Shown: positions 34,550-48,600 of the stretch, piece by piece
Numbering within the stretch: the stretch's first letter is position 1
How the letters are laid out: each line of letters begins with the position of its first letter
NCBI GenBank assembly: GCA_025617745.1
Contig: CM046855.1
Coordinates: 48,091,813 to 48,155,812 of the forward strand
Direction: 5' to 3'
Source of the DNA: Heliocidaris erythrogramma
Taxonomy: Eukaryota; Echinodermata; Echinoidea; Camarodonta; Echinometridae
DNA: 64,000 nucleotides
Position numbers and translations under genes: made by a program
Notes under the pieces: model-generated
What the model was told of the DNA's origin: nothing
Seen by the model: the letters and a program-made list of their open reading frames with translations, nothing else
The model's database searches: none

Positions 34550-36120
34550 GGCACCCGGAAAGGACTTTTCATGCAAACAAGCAATAATTAAATAAATAAA
34601 TACATAAATTAATACATAAATAAATAAATACAAATAAAGATAACAAAGATAAAGAAACAGGTCTATTGTCGCAGTTGAAGATTGTGGATCGATTGCGGAC
34701 GGAAGAAATAGGTTTAAGGAAAGGTTACCTGGCAAACGGCCATTTTGAAAAGTAATTAAAGATGATAAAATGAATCTTGTTTTGATGATACACTTCCCTA
34801 TCAAACATAATGAAAAAAGGAGCGTTGTCTGTGTTTTCTCTCAAATAAATGGAGCGACACGCTCCTGCTGTTAATTAAACTTGGACATTTAATTAAAAGT
34901 TGGGCTAACTTTCATTACAACAACAACGTCGCTTTCATATTGATAATAAATCTAGAGTTCATTAAAACATTAAAGATGTAAGTCGTCTCCTTCGGATGAA
35001 AAGAAAAACTTTCTCAATTTGTTAAAGGGCAAATGAAGCCTCCCCAAAGGCCTGCTCTGATTAATAGTACAAAACTAAGAAAACAGAACAGCATAGAATA
35101 CTAGCATAATAGAACAATTAAAAAAATATAAGATAATGATATAAGATAATAATAGGAATTCAATCAGTCTCATGAAGATAAGATTTAAATGAGCACAAGT
35201 GGGTCATTCACTTGTCTATTTAAGAGGTTACAGCTTCGAACTTCTTCACGGAGCATACATTGTCCCCCTTTCACGCTGTACAAATAAAGGAATATAATTA
35301 TTATTATCATTATTTTTAAAGAAAAATATTGACATTCCGGTTATGAGAATGTGGTGTCATGTACTCATGATTTTTATACTTTTGTTTTTCTTGTCGTAAA
35401 TCTGTACCTGTGCACGACGTATGACAAGGAACGCGCATGGGATTTTTTTTTCCTTCATGAAAATATGGGGGAAATTATCTTTGATCAGTTATGTAAAAGA
35501 AAATAGTGTTAAGGTAAGTAGTGAGCCCTTGACATCAATTAGCAATTCAGAACGCATTATTCATGTAGTTAAAAGTGTCTGATTATCTTCTTTCAATAAA
35601 ATCAGCTTGTACTATTTTAAATTGTGCATCACCTGTGCATGGAAAGGGAAAAGCAAACTGAATCACTGTAACCTTTGGGTCTCTCATCCCGGTATATATG
35701 CTTGGGATGTGCATGTTATCACTACAGCGTTTGGACTTTCTCTTTAAGTGGTAAATGGCTCAGTGATGAAATTGTGATCCCCCATCTCTTTACAATATCT
35801 TCTTATTTTATTCAAATGAGTAGCTCTCAGCCAATCAGATGCAAGGATTTCAGTAGCTTATAACAGTTGTCGGTAAAAATCACTGACAAAACACTTGATG
35901 AAACGCTACCCTGTTTGATATAGTTAAAGTAACAGAGTAAATATTACTCGGCGATGCCATAACTCCTAACATGCCTCAGGAGACCACTATATATGCAGAG
36001 TGTATAGGCCAGTATAAAATTTGATTTATACAAAAAGCTTATCCATTGTGAAAAACAACAAAACAATGATGGTATCAACACACATGGATATACTGATTTT
36101 GTTTTTACAAAATGCTAAAT
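34550..36120. other. Intergenic, one partial MITE
   Basis: A 3' half of the GTTTCAT hairpin family lies at 35822-35911 (ctctcagccaatcagatgca to acttgatgaaacgctaccc). Otherwise the interval is A+T-rich with no coding signal. Confidence 0.45.
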
Positions 36121-36121
36121 C

Positions 36122-36735
36122 ATATTTATAATTTGTAAACAAATCTTTCGGCATATTACTCCCAGTGTTAAAGATCGTATGCTCGATCTGTAATGAAAAA
36201 CACAAGTCAGAAAAAATTGGAACCAGCGGGATTCGAACCTGTCATCTTATTGCTTGCCGGGCAGCGACTTAACCACCAGGCTATTCTGGTTCACGGCCAA
36301 GTCACGACGAACTAGAATCAAATACCCAAGATCCTCTTCTTTCTGACTCATTAATATTCAAACGGTCCGCCGTAGACAATGGTTAGTAAACGAAGAAGCT
36401 TGACTGGGGAGGAATTTTTAATTTGTAAACAAATCTTTCGTTTGAATATTAATGAGTCAGAAAGAAGAGGATCTTGGGTATTTGATTCTAGTTCGTCGTG
36501 ACTTGGCCGTGAACCAGAATAGCCTGGTGGTTAAGTCGCTGCCCGGCAAGCAGTAGGTGACAGGTTCGAATCCCGCTGGTTCGAATCCCGCTGGTTCCAA
36601 TTTTTTCTGACTTGTGTTTTTCATTACAGATCGAGCATACGATCTTTAACACTGGGAGTAATATGCCGAAAGATATGTTTACAAATTAAAAATTCCTCCC
36701 CAGTCAAGCTTCTTCGTTTACTAACCATATTTATA
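36122..36735. mobile_element. Head-to-head palindrome of two tRNA-bearing MITEs
   Basis: Two copies of the element seen at 13811-14137 lie in inverted orientation. tRNA-like units are at 36221-36294 (minus) and 36511-36599 (plus), each with box A, box B and T-run. The plus copy has an internal 17-base duplication of ggttcgaatcccgct. Outer ends (tttcggcatattactcccag and its complement) and a central spacer (gaagcttgactggggagga) are also inverted with respect to the right flank. Confidence 0.75.
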
Positions 36736-37373
36736 ATATATTATTAACATTACAACTATTCTAATATCATCGTTATAATCGTAACATACTTATATGTATA
36801 TATTTTCTGCTAAAATGAGTAATGGCAGAAGAAACTTTTAATTCTGTACAGTATATACTCTCGTTAGAATTTAATTTCGATAGATGATAAAAATAGAATA
36901 AGCCATAAAAACGAATCAAATGTATCATTCCGGTAGTTAATTAATGCCATATGATCAATCATAATTTCATTTCAGAACAGAAAAATATTATGAACTACAA
37001 AAACGAATCCAATTATCATTCTGGGAGTTAATAAATTCATTTTAGATCAGAAAAATAAGCCCTAAATACGATTGGAAGGTATATCGATTGGAGTTTTAAT
37101 TAATATTACGTGAATGTCATTATAATTTCATTTCAGAACATGGCAAAAAAAAAAGACAAAACGATTCAAGGTATATCATTCAGGGAGTTAATTAAAATTT
37201 TAACTGACACTTTGTATACAGACAAAAATCAATACACTTTCAATAAGAATATCGTATTGACGCAATTACTTTCTCCTTTCTGTTTTGATTTATATTATTT
37301 CAATACGGTGTCCCCATCCTTCTCTGATTAGGATTCTAAAATGCTTATTGAAAAGCGGGAGGGCATGGAATGC

Positions 37374-37380
37374 TATAAAA
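37374..37380 (+). promoter_or_regulatory. TATA box of the secreted-protein gene
   Basis: TATAAAA lies 104 bases upstream of the ATG at 37484, so a start site near 37405 would give a short 5' leader. No ATG lies between it and the chosen start. Confidence 0.55.
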
Positions 37381-37483
37381 AACATTCACGTAACCAGGAT
37401 TCAACACTTTGCATCTGGATTCTCCCGAGGCAAAACAACCTATTTCAAGTATCCTGAAAGAAATTTCGTGTACTTAAGCCAAG

Positions 37484-37573
37484 ATGAAGATTGCACTGGC
37501 TCTTTGCCTGGTTTTGTTCGCACTTGGTGTGATGACCTTACCTTTCGACGAGAAGGACAACCTCGACTCGGAG
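37484..37573 (+). CDS. Signal-peptide exon
   Basis: Thirty codons start at ATG in context gccaagATGaag: M-K-I-A, hydrophobic core L-A-L-C-L-V-L-F-A-L-G-V, then M-T-L-P-F and an acidic tail. Signal cleavage is likely after G or T before L-P-F. The exon ends in GAG at a perfect GTAAGT donor, phase 0. Confidence 0.85.
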
Positions 37574-40500
37574 GTAAGTGTGATGGGTTTTATTATTATT
37601 TTAGTTGTCACATGTAAATTATCTTCGTTCCCACACTCTTGTCAAAAAAAATTAAAATTGGTGAAATTTACCCACTATAAAGGGAACATGCATGTTCCTG
37701 CATGTGGATAAAAAGGGAATATTATTATTTAAATTGTACTCATCTTTGGGTATATTGTACCCAATATTGTGTTAGAGTTTACCCAGAAAATATGCATATT
37801 CCCTTTTTATCCAATAGTTGGCAAACATTTCAATTTTAGAGTGGGTTGAAGTCTAGTTCACATTTATCCCGGGAAACAGCCTTAAAATAATGATTATATG
37901 AAAATAAAAGGGGTTCACATAAGCGCAATATTGCTTTACATTGTTCGCAAGTGAATATTATGGCCTTTGTTGCGGACAGCTACTTCTTTTCCAGGGGTAC
38001 TCGTTTTTCCAAAGGTTCGTTTTTCTGAAGGTTCATAATTCCGAAGGTTTGTAATTCTGAAACACAAATTTCCCATAGGGGGTTCATAATTCCAAAAATG
38101 AAATATGGTTAATAATTCCGAACATTATTTTGATGTATTACGCCGAATCGTTATTCCGAGGTTTCGTAATTCCGAAAATGAAATCTATCTATCGTTGTAT
38201 CTTCTCCGGGTTCGGAGGTTGATTGCAACATTGTTCCACACATCTCTGTTCGGTCACGGTGCCATTCTAGTGCACTCTTGCAATGTTTTTCTACTTCCCA
38301 GCTGGTTCTCGGCTTCCCTCTTGGTCTATAACCTTCTACTCTCCCTTCCAGCATATCTTTCAAGAGACTCTAATGTCTTTTGATGTGACCAAAGTATTTT
38401 GCCTTTCTTTCCTCAACTACATGTAATCCTATCAGGGTAGGTTGTTTACGCCCTGCCATGCGGTATATTTCTTTGTTAGTTTTCATCTGTTTCCATGATC
38501 ATTCTCCTGTATATCCACATTTCAAATGATGGGATTTTCAACATACAACAGAGCAGACCAGACATAGCAATTAATAAGTCTCATTCTGAATGCAAATTTC
38601 ACTTTCCTGACCGTAAAGAAGTCTTTCATTGCCAGGAACGTATTTTCGATTCTTCTTTTGATGTCTACCTCGCATTTGGCATCATCTGTGATATTTGCCC
38701 TAAGTAGATGTAATTATTGAAACGAGAAAGGGCTCGTAAATCCGAACATGGAAAAGGTTTCATAATTCCCAAGGTTCGTAATTCCGAAAATGGAATAGAG
38801 CCCTAGACATAACTTTTCGGAATTACAAAGCTTCGGAAATATGAAACCTTTTTCATTCTCGGAATTCATATATGATGAACCCTTTTTCGTATTAGGAGGT
38901 ACGAACCGTCGGAGTAAACGAACCTTCAGAAATACGAACCTTCGGAAAACGAACCTTCGGAATGATGAACCTTCCGCAGAAGAACGAAACCTCTTTTCCA
39001 CCCTAAAACTCGTTCATTTTATGGTTTTCATTTTACTGCGGTGGTATTTCGAGGCCGTGAACAGCGTCATAAATATGTCACCGATGCTTTATTGGTCATA
39101 CGTCCACTAATTGTAATGATTTTTATTATTTCCTGACCAAATATCAATGTGATGAGGATGCACAGCCCTGGAAACACACAATATTAGACGAAGCTCCTTT
39201 TATCAGGGGATTATATCACGCATGTAACTAAAAGAAAATGATTTCTTCCGTACCTCCTTGAGTGAATAAAATATTAAATCAATTGTACTTTGCTGTTATG
39301 AGATTTATTATTCTAAAATAAGTTGAGTAAAATTTTACCCACTATTGGATAAAAAGGGAACATGCATATTTGTTTGCTAAAATTTTACCCAATATTGCGT
39401 AAATTTTACCCAGTTTTTAAGTACAATTTTATATAACTTTGAATGCCCTTGAATGGAATACAAGGACATATCGCACGAGCTATGAGCATATTTCACGAGT
39501 CGGCACGACGAGTGAAATATTTTCAAAGCGAGTGCGATATACCCTCGTGCCCCACGAAAGAAAATACATTCAATATTATTATTATTATATACCTATATCA
39601 TGACTTGTGTATGCCTATTTTGTAGCAATTACAAACAATACTGCCCGTCAGTCCCTCGATCTGATTTCAGGGGAGCGTTTCATCAAGCGTTTTGTCAGTG
39701 ATTTTTACTGACAAATTTGCTCTCAAAAAAATCACTGACAAAACGCTTGATGAAACGCTCCTCAGGTTATTCATACAGGTATGTAATCTGGGCCGAGCAA
39801 CAAGTGACGTAAATTGTTACTGCGCGTCCGGCTGCGCGTATCCATTGTTTAAGCCTTACTGCGCGCATGCACTTTGATAAAAGCGCACTGACCAGGCAAA
39901 GTACTATACAAAATAATGTTGACTGCTTTGAGGGGCACGGTGAAAACTATGGCCCGAGGTGAGCTCGCAACTGTGCTATGCCTAGTCTAGTTCTAGACGT
40001 TTTTAATTATTTTGTCCGTAAAACAATGAAGCTATATGAGCTATACAAACCCCGTGTGTACGTGTACGTGCGCACCCAGCGTAGAACAGTGCAAAGTCCA
40101 CTTATTCACTTATCCCCATAAATTCACCTTTCGGGGAAGGTGAATTTGTGGGGAGAGTGAATCAGTGGACTTCGCACCATTTCTTTCTTCTTTAGCTCAG
40201 AAATTCATTTCAAAGACAGATGAAATACGATACCGTAAAGTAATTCTCATCGATCGTTCTTTCGAAATTTCGTTCGGTGTACATGTATGGTGCCGGCCGG
40301 CCGCGCGCCCGCGTATCTAAATTGCCATAGCTAAGAGCGCATTGCATTGCATTTTATTGCATTGTACGCGCGAACAGAACTATGCCCGGTCAATAGTATA
40401 CAAATAATAAATGTTTATGAGTGCAATGGACAAAATATATTTCATGAGGTGAAAGATGAAATGATCCATTCAACGAGGCGGATGACACCTAAAAATAGCT

Positions 40501-43500
40501 ATCCTTCTCATTTGACATTTTATGAATAAAGAAACAAGAGTGAAGGGACTTGCTTTTTGTTGCTGAGCGCGCGGCCGCGGCGGTCCGTCAATGTACTTGA
40601 TAGTCGCATGCGCGCTGCAAAGGCAAGTCGTTTTTGCGTATGTAGACGTGTTGGTGGCCGCGAGTGCAATGGACAATTTCGTATGGATCCAAAATTGCAC
40701 GGTGAATGGATCAAATTTGCACGATTGATGACTTAATTGTTAAATGGGACAAATGATCAACATCAAACAACCAATCAAATGGCAAGGATCTAATTAGGTG
40801 TCATATAATTATGTTTATACGTAGTACATATATAGCATCGATGCTATGATGCGATGCTTTGCAAGTCTCTAAACTATTTCCAGTACGTTCAGACAGGCCA
40901 TGATCGACTTGCTTCTATCACCCACTCGTGACTATTCATCGCTCACTCGCTGCCAAAACAATAATTACTGCGCCACACACGGTGACCCGAGTATAATTGG
41001 TATTGAAGTTTCACAGGGGTCATATCATGCAAAGTTGCGAGTGAAGATAGCAGCGAGTGAAGCAGCGATTGCATTCACATTACAAATAGTCACAAGCGCG
41101 GTGGGTGGTCTACCGCAATGCATCGATGCTTTGTCGCTGGATCCTGAGATTTACTCCTGCCAAACTCGCTGCCAGAATGGTTTCGAAACCTAGCTCCAAC
41201 TCGCTTCTATCTCGTGACTATCTGCGTTCAGACAGCGTTTGGTCTTAAAACTATCTGGTCATGACCAAAATAGTCTCGAAACCTAGATAGCATCGACGCT
41301 ATCGCTCTACGTGTGAACGTACCTAATATGTTTCACGGTACCACCCGGCAGTCTGTAGTGAATTTCATGACCGCAAAATTAACCAATCAGAGGCCTAGAA
41401 TCTAGACATGCGGTATTGCGCCGCTAAAAGGCCTTTTATACCTTGATAGCAGAAAGTGGTAAAAATTACGTGATATTTACGTCGTGGTTTTCGTCTTTTT
41501 TACGTCCTGTAATTACGTCAATAAGACGACAACTTGCACCAACGCAAGACGTCAAGAGGACGTCTTATTTTGACGTCATCTGTACACTGTAAAAACTGAA
41601 GTGCTGTATATAGCACTTTTTGAGGGCATGCATAGGGACTGCACTCAGAGTGCTATTGAATGCACACAGCGTGCTATTTCAGCACTTTCACGGGAGCTGG
41701 ACCGGCTCCTTAAACTGCTAAACATTCATAAAAAAAATGATTTGGGCGAGCTTCGAACGAGGGTCCGCTGATCGAGAATTGCTGGCATTGCCGCTAGACT
41801 AACTCACATTGTACGATTTAGAGCAGATCATATTGTTACATATAGTGGATTTACGACACCACATAGTCCATGTTATCTACTTGACTCCCATGACTAAACT
41901 GGATTGCAAGAAGCATTCGTTAGTCCATCGGTAACGTCAGCGCCTCCCAATCAGCGGAACCTGGTTCGAGGCTCGCCACGGTCACATTTTTTTTTGCTGG
42001 TAAATTAGCACACTACAAGTGCTATAAACAGCATTTCAGGTGCAGTCACTATACATGCCCCTAAAAGTAGCACTTTAGTTTTTACAGTGTACAAGACGTA
42101 GAGATGACGTCAAAATAAGACGTCCTCTTGACGTCTTGCGTTGGTGCAAGTTGTCGTCTTATTGACGTAATTACAGGACGTAAAAAATACGAAAACCGCG
42201 ACGTAAATATCACGTCATTTTTAACACTTTCTGCTATCAGGGAAGAGGAATGAAGACGTAGAGATGACGTCAAAATAAGACGTCCTCTTGACGTCTTGCG
42301 TTGGTGCAAGTTGTCGTCTTATTGACGTAATTACAGGACGTAAAAAAGACGAAAACCACGACGTAAACATCACGTCATGTTTAACACTTTCTGCTATCAG
42401 GGTAGGTAATATAAGGCCTTTTAGCGGCGCATTAGAAACGCATAATTTTGTCCGCTTGATTTGCGCGTGCAATATTATATAAATAGTGTATGGTCTATCA
42501 TGCACTGTACTGGATTATGTGCACGACAAATACTAAATTATCCCGAGTGCAGTTTTGTTAGAAGTAGACCTGCACGAGGGATAATTCAGTATTTGGAGTT
42601 CATATAATCCAGTAATGGTGCATAAATAAAATATGCACTAATTGTTATAGTAAATAGACCCCTAGATCTATATACTATTATTGTGTATTAATCAAAGTTA
42701 TATTGCACGATCGTGCAATATAACAGAATTGTGCACGTCACATGATGCGAGTCTAACCAATCACAGCGCGTATTTACACTATTTACTATCAGGGCATATT
42801 CAATGCGACTCCAAATTCCCCATAGGCTACAGCCTATTACTAAACTTGCCGTGTAATATTTCACCGTATTTTGCCTGATGGTCAGTGCGCTTTTATCAAA
42901 GTGCATGCACGCAGTAAGGCTTAAACAATGGATACGCGCATTAACAATTTACGTCACAATTGCTCGGCCCAGATTACATACCTGCATGAATAACCTGGGG
43001 AGCGTTTCATGAAAGGAAGTTGTCGGATATTTTATCCGACAACTGTTATAAGCTAGTGAAATCCTTGCATCTGATTGGCTGAGAGAAAATTTGTCGGATA
43101 AAATATCTGACAAGTCCTTTCATGAAACGCCCCCCTGAAATCAGATCGATGGACTGACAGGCAAACAGACGTGTTTGTAATTGCTACCAGATAGGCATAT
43201 ACATGATATAGGTAATAATAATAATATTGAATGGCTTTTCTTTCGTGGGACACAAGGGTTTATCGCACTCGCTTTGAAAATATTTCACTCGTCGTGCTGA
43301 CTCATGTAATATGCTCATAGCTCGTGCGATATATCCTTGTATCCCACTCAAGGCCATTCAACATTATATAAATATTGAGTGACATTTTACATAACATACA
43401 TGCATGTTCCTCTTTTACCTAATATTTTGTAAATTTTTACCCAGCTTTTCTAGAGAGCATTTTCTCCTAACCATAAAAATAACATTATCAGTAAACTTTC

Positions 43501-44389
43501 CGCGACTGTCTTCCTGCATATTTCGAATTGAAGAATCGAGCTTAATGAATTGGTCAATGTTTCTAAATGATTCGGGTCTTAGTCGAAACATACAATAACT
43601 TTTGCCTTTTTGACAAAGATTGTGGCCGGGCACAAACTCATATATATAGCCATGCATTTGTCATTGGATAGTTAACCCTGCCGTTAAATTACATTTGCAC
43701 GTAGGAAAGAAATGATGGAGAGTTTCATGAAAAAATATTTTCTTTTAAATGACATAGACCCAATTATATAAATATATGTTTTAAATATTGATTACGTTTT
43801 CAGAATGAAAATTTTGTTTTACCATCGGTACTACCCCAAAAATTTGCACGTTGTATTTTACAATGCAATGCAGGATTTGCATGTCACTACTCTGTTCAGT
43901 TCTTTTGTACATGTACAGGTGCATATCCTGTAGTTCAAATTCAATAAACAACATTGAAAATTCGTGATTTTTCAAATGCATTTTTATGAATTACAATTAT
44001 AAATTATGCGCTTGTAAATGAGCAAAAAACCGAACATAACTGAATACAGGATGCACATGTAAACCCTTAATTGCATTATGATATATAAAGAGTGAGTGAA
44101 CGATCAAACCTTCGTATTTTAGGGGGGGGGGGGGCGAGGTATATGTTCTATTGACATCCTTATTTATCAAAAGCATAAATAAATTAGCTTTATTATTTAT
44201 TTCTTCTTTGTGTTCCTTTCCTCTCTACCCATTCAGGAAGATGGAAAATCGGTATGTATAACACTGGATGTTTTTTAATAGAACGACAATGAAAACATAT
44301 AATGAATGTATACTTGTATATATGGTATATATATATAATTTATCATTGACTATTGTGTATATATATATATATATATATACATGTTTTAT

Positions 44390-44457
<68 letters not shown>

Positions 44458-45574
44458 CGTCAATGATCGCCACCATCTTCCTTGTCGCCACAAATTTTGA
44501 ACATGTTCAAAACTTCCGTAGCGAGAGCGCCGAGGTCGCAAAGCACGCCACAATCGTCTCAAGAGCGTATTAAAAGCGACATGTCCGTAGCTCTAACGTA
44601 TCAGCATCGCCTTAAGCGTACTTCAAGCGCATTGGAAGCGGCTCCTATCGCCCATGCTTTCAGGCCAGTTCCCAAGACAATTTTTCCTCAGTTATGTTTC
44701 TGTGCATGTCATCTGCGCATCCTGGCTGGTATTGTTTCGTCATCACAACAGCAAGACAATCACTGCGTACGTCAAAAATGGAGTTGGACGGCGATTCTGC
44801 CACGCTTTGCAAAATTTTCACAGAGCGCCATGGTCGCCATGATCGCCTTTCTCGTGAGATGGGGGCAAACATACGTACATTGGTAACAGCAGAATTCAAT
44901 GAATTTCTAGTTATTTGAGAGCGAGCGAGCAAAAATTTGTGCTCATGTTGTATTCACAGAGTGCATGCATAATCAATTGATTTATATGTTTTGGGATATT
45001 TTACATTGATTTAAATTCATGAAACTGCTTTCTATTTTTTTAATGGGCTTTTATTATTACGAGATACGTGAACCGAGATTACCCTACTCTTCATCTTGGA
45101 AGTTTTGCTTCACAATCAGTACTCAATCAATGGTTTGCGAGGTCGCATTGCGGCAGAGCAAAAACTTTTTGCGAAAATGACTAAATTTTGCCTTGCTGTA
45201 ATTTCCTCCCTTCATAAAGTGATGCACCCTTCCAATATGCTAATGGTTTACAAATTTGTGGATGGCAAAAATGTACCTTACATTGACCAACGGATTTTTT
45301 AAAATCGAAATGTCTTTGCCATTATTTTTTTCTATCAGAGGGCCGAAAGAGAGAAAGACAGGAAGGAGAATGCATTTGTAAACTTTGGAGTAGAAGATAA
45401 GGTATGCATGAACATTGTATGTCTAATTATTATGCAATACAGGTAAATGACGGACAACATTCTTTCACTATACTGTATAAGTTTTTAATTCTGTTTCTAT
45501 CGTTATGATACACTCTAAACGTAGTTGGGTAAAATCTTACCCAATATTGGGTAAAAAGGGAACATGCATGTTTT

Positions 45575-45606
<32 letters not shown>

Positions 45607-48600
45607 TCTTTGGGGGGAGGGGTGGGTAACCTCAAACTGGGTAAATTTTACCCAATATTTCATAACGCTTTACGTAAGCAAACATGCATTTTCACTTTCT
45701 ACACAATATTGGGTAAAATTTAAACCAGGTTTTTCAGAGTGTATAATCAGTTTGAGTCTCATCAATGAATAAGAAACATTTGTATTGAACATGTAGAATC
45801 CAATTCATTAAGAAGGCGCATGTTCCCCTTGTTCATTTAATTTATTAAAAAAAAAATTGTCATTCGTTTGTTTTAATACACAAACGAATAAAATATTTTT
45901 GTTTTCATTGATACGAACAAAAAAGGCACAAAAATGGTCGTCAGATGGAATATGTCGATGGTAAGGATCTTTTACATCATGAACATTAGACCTATGTTCT
46001 TCATAAAATAACATTGCAATCTTCAATTATTGATACCGACCTTGTAGTCAGCATGAGAGAGAGAGAGAGAGAGAGATATCATGGAGAAGAGCTGAACTTA
46101 TTCGAACTGGAAGTTTCTTTTTTCTTATTTATCATTTCCATGCAAATTGCGCAGCGAACCTCGATAATGGGGGTTATACAGAAAAATCTATGAACCTACA
46201 TCTCTTATCTCTTGATTGTGTGTATGAAAAGTAATAATAATAATTATCATATGCCATTTTTTCTAATAGGAGTACAAGCGTGGTGATCAAAGTAAACAAA
46301 AGCCTAAGACAAGGGGGTTCCAATATTGGTGTTTGAAATATTATACTCATTTATTGTAGTGAATGGAACAAGCATTATTTGAAAGTACATGTAATAAACA
46401 CGGGCTATAGGCTTGGAATTACACTTCTGTTTTCAACATCTTTAGGTTTTAATGATGCTTTCATTCTTATTTCTTAATTCTACAATTGTATTTTTCATAT
46501 TAATTGGCTTCTTTTTTTGTATTCAGATTCATTGGTAGTATAGAGTAAATGATCTTTAAAATGGGGTCTGGAGAAAAATATTAAAGTGAAATCCAGTCCA
46601 GCCAACTGTGGTGAAAAACAAGGCAATTAAAAAATGAAAGAAAACCCACAATGACAGAAAGATAATATTTTAGACGATATTGGATTAACAATAAGAAATT
46701 CACTACTTTGAATTTTAATATTCATTTTCTTCGATTTGGCGAATCTATAGTGTCAATAATGTTAAGATAATTATAAGACAACTCTCCAATTAATTGATCC
46801 TCCGTACAAAATAACTAGAACAAAAATTTTCTAAATTTTATTGCCGAGCATGTTCTGTTTTAAAACTGGGCCTCTTGCATAAAAAGTTGCGTATTTGGGA
46901 CTTGCGTTTAATTTAAATTTTTGAGTTGTAATTAAACGCAACTTTTTATGCAAGAGGGCCCTGGATTAGGAAAGAGTTATTAAACTATTTCGACAAACAA
47001 TATTATTTTGGGGGTTAAATATCACAATAATTATGATACATTTATCCAATCCAATTTATCCAATCAAGCGTGGTGACCAAGATCGGGTATGTATGAACTA
47101 TTGCTAAAATCTAAAGTAAATAATAGCTAAAAACAGTGGCGTTCAAATATTGATGTTTAGCTTGAACCTTTGCAAAATCATTGTTTTGAAAAAAGGGCTT
47201 GCTTAAAGATAGTTATATCAGCATTACTTGGACATAATAGAAGATGGCATTAGGATCGAATTCTTGTCATTTTAAAAATATTTAATCCCCAGCTCTGCAA
47301 CAATTTGGAAAGCGTATATTCAGCCCCAAAACACGTTATACGCTTATCCAATGCAAACAGATTAAGAACAATTTTGGAGAAAAAGAGAAAAATAAATGAT
47401 AAATTACTAAAGATAATTTTAATTCATTCAAAATCATTGTTTTGAATAAACAGGGCTTGCTTGAAGATAGTTATAAGATAAAAACAACTCTTTTTAGATC
47501 TTCCATACAAATGAACTAAAAGATCATGCATTTTCCTAAATTTCATTGCCGAGCACGTTGTGCTTTTAACTGGAATAGGAAAGAGTTGAACAAAGACAGA
47601 GACAATAAAAATATAGCGAGAGGGATAGAGAGGGTTTATTTAAGTATTATCACAAACACTATTACTTTAAAAGAAAAATTTTAACACATTAATATTTATT
47701 CCAACAGGAGTACAAGCGTGGTGACGAAGATCGGGTATGTATGAACTTTTCTGCTAGAATCTAAAGTAAACAGTACCTAAACACAGTGGCGTTCAAATAT
47801 TGATGTTTAGCTTGAACCTTTGCAAAATCATTGTTTTGAAAAAAGGGCTTGCTTAAAGATAGTTATATCAGCATTACTTGGACATAATAGAAGATGGCTT
47901 TAGGATCGAATTCTTGTCATTTTAAAAATATTTAATCCCCAGCTCAGCAACAATTTGGAAAGCGTATATTCAGCCCCAAAACACGTTATACGCTTATCCA
48001 ATGCAAACAGATTAAGAACAATTTTGGAGAAAAAGAGAAAAATAAATGATAAATTACTAAAGATAATTTTAATTCATTCAAAATCATTGTTTTGAATAAA
48101 CAGGGCTTGCTTGAAGATAGTTATAAGATAAAAACAACTCTTTTTAGATCTTCCATACAAATGAACTAAAAGATCATGCATTTTCCTAAATTTCATTGCC
48201 GAGCACGTTGTGCTTTTAACTGGAATAGGAAAGAGTTGAACAAAGACAGAGACAATAAAAATATAGCGAGAGGGATAGAGAGGGTTTATTTAAGCATTAT
48301 CACAAACACTATTACTTTAAAAGAAAAAATTTAACACATTAATATTTATTCCAACAGGAGTACAAGCGTGGTGACGAAGATCGGGTATGTATGAACTTTT
48401 CTGCTAGAATCTAAAGTAAACAGTACCTAAAGACAGTGGCGTTCTAATATTGATGTTTAGCTTGAACCTTTGCAAAATCAATGTTTTGAATAAACAGGGC
48501 TTGCTTGAAGATAGTTATATTGGATAGATATAACTCATATCAGTAATAGAAGATGGTTGTAGAATCGAATAATTGATATCAATTTTTGAATATGTAATCC

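Larger units (their letters stand above)
39300..43450. repeat. 4.1-kb inverted repeat in intron 1
   Basis: The left arm (about 39300-39900) and right arm (about 42870-43450) are inverted and diverged copies. Matching landmarks are the gggaacatgcat element, gagtgcgatata / tatcgcactc, tcagtccctcgatctgattt / aaatcagatcgatgga, gtatgtaatctgggccgagc / gctcggcccagattacatac and ttgataaaagcgcactgacc / ggtcagtgcgcttttatcaa. The 3-kb centre holds a half MITE and the nested palindromes at 41441-42402. Confidence 0.75.

Noticed and set aside
34363..34804. Lys-rich and Phe-rich frames
   Set aside because: They come from the T/C-rich tract at 34376-34545.
42082..42505. Minus-strand frames of 75-94 codons with repeated segments
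   Set aside because: They run over the palindromic acgtc element and its partial copy and are not conserved as protein.
44482..44932. 134-codon and overlapping frames near 44.5-44.9 kb
   Set aside because: Overlapping frames on both strands in CpG-containing sequence, with no recognisable motif and no phase-compatible splice signals for the host gene.
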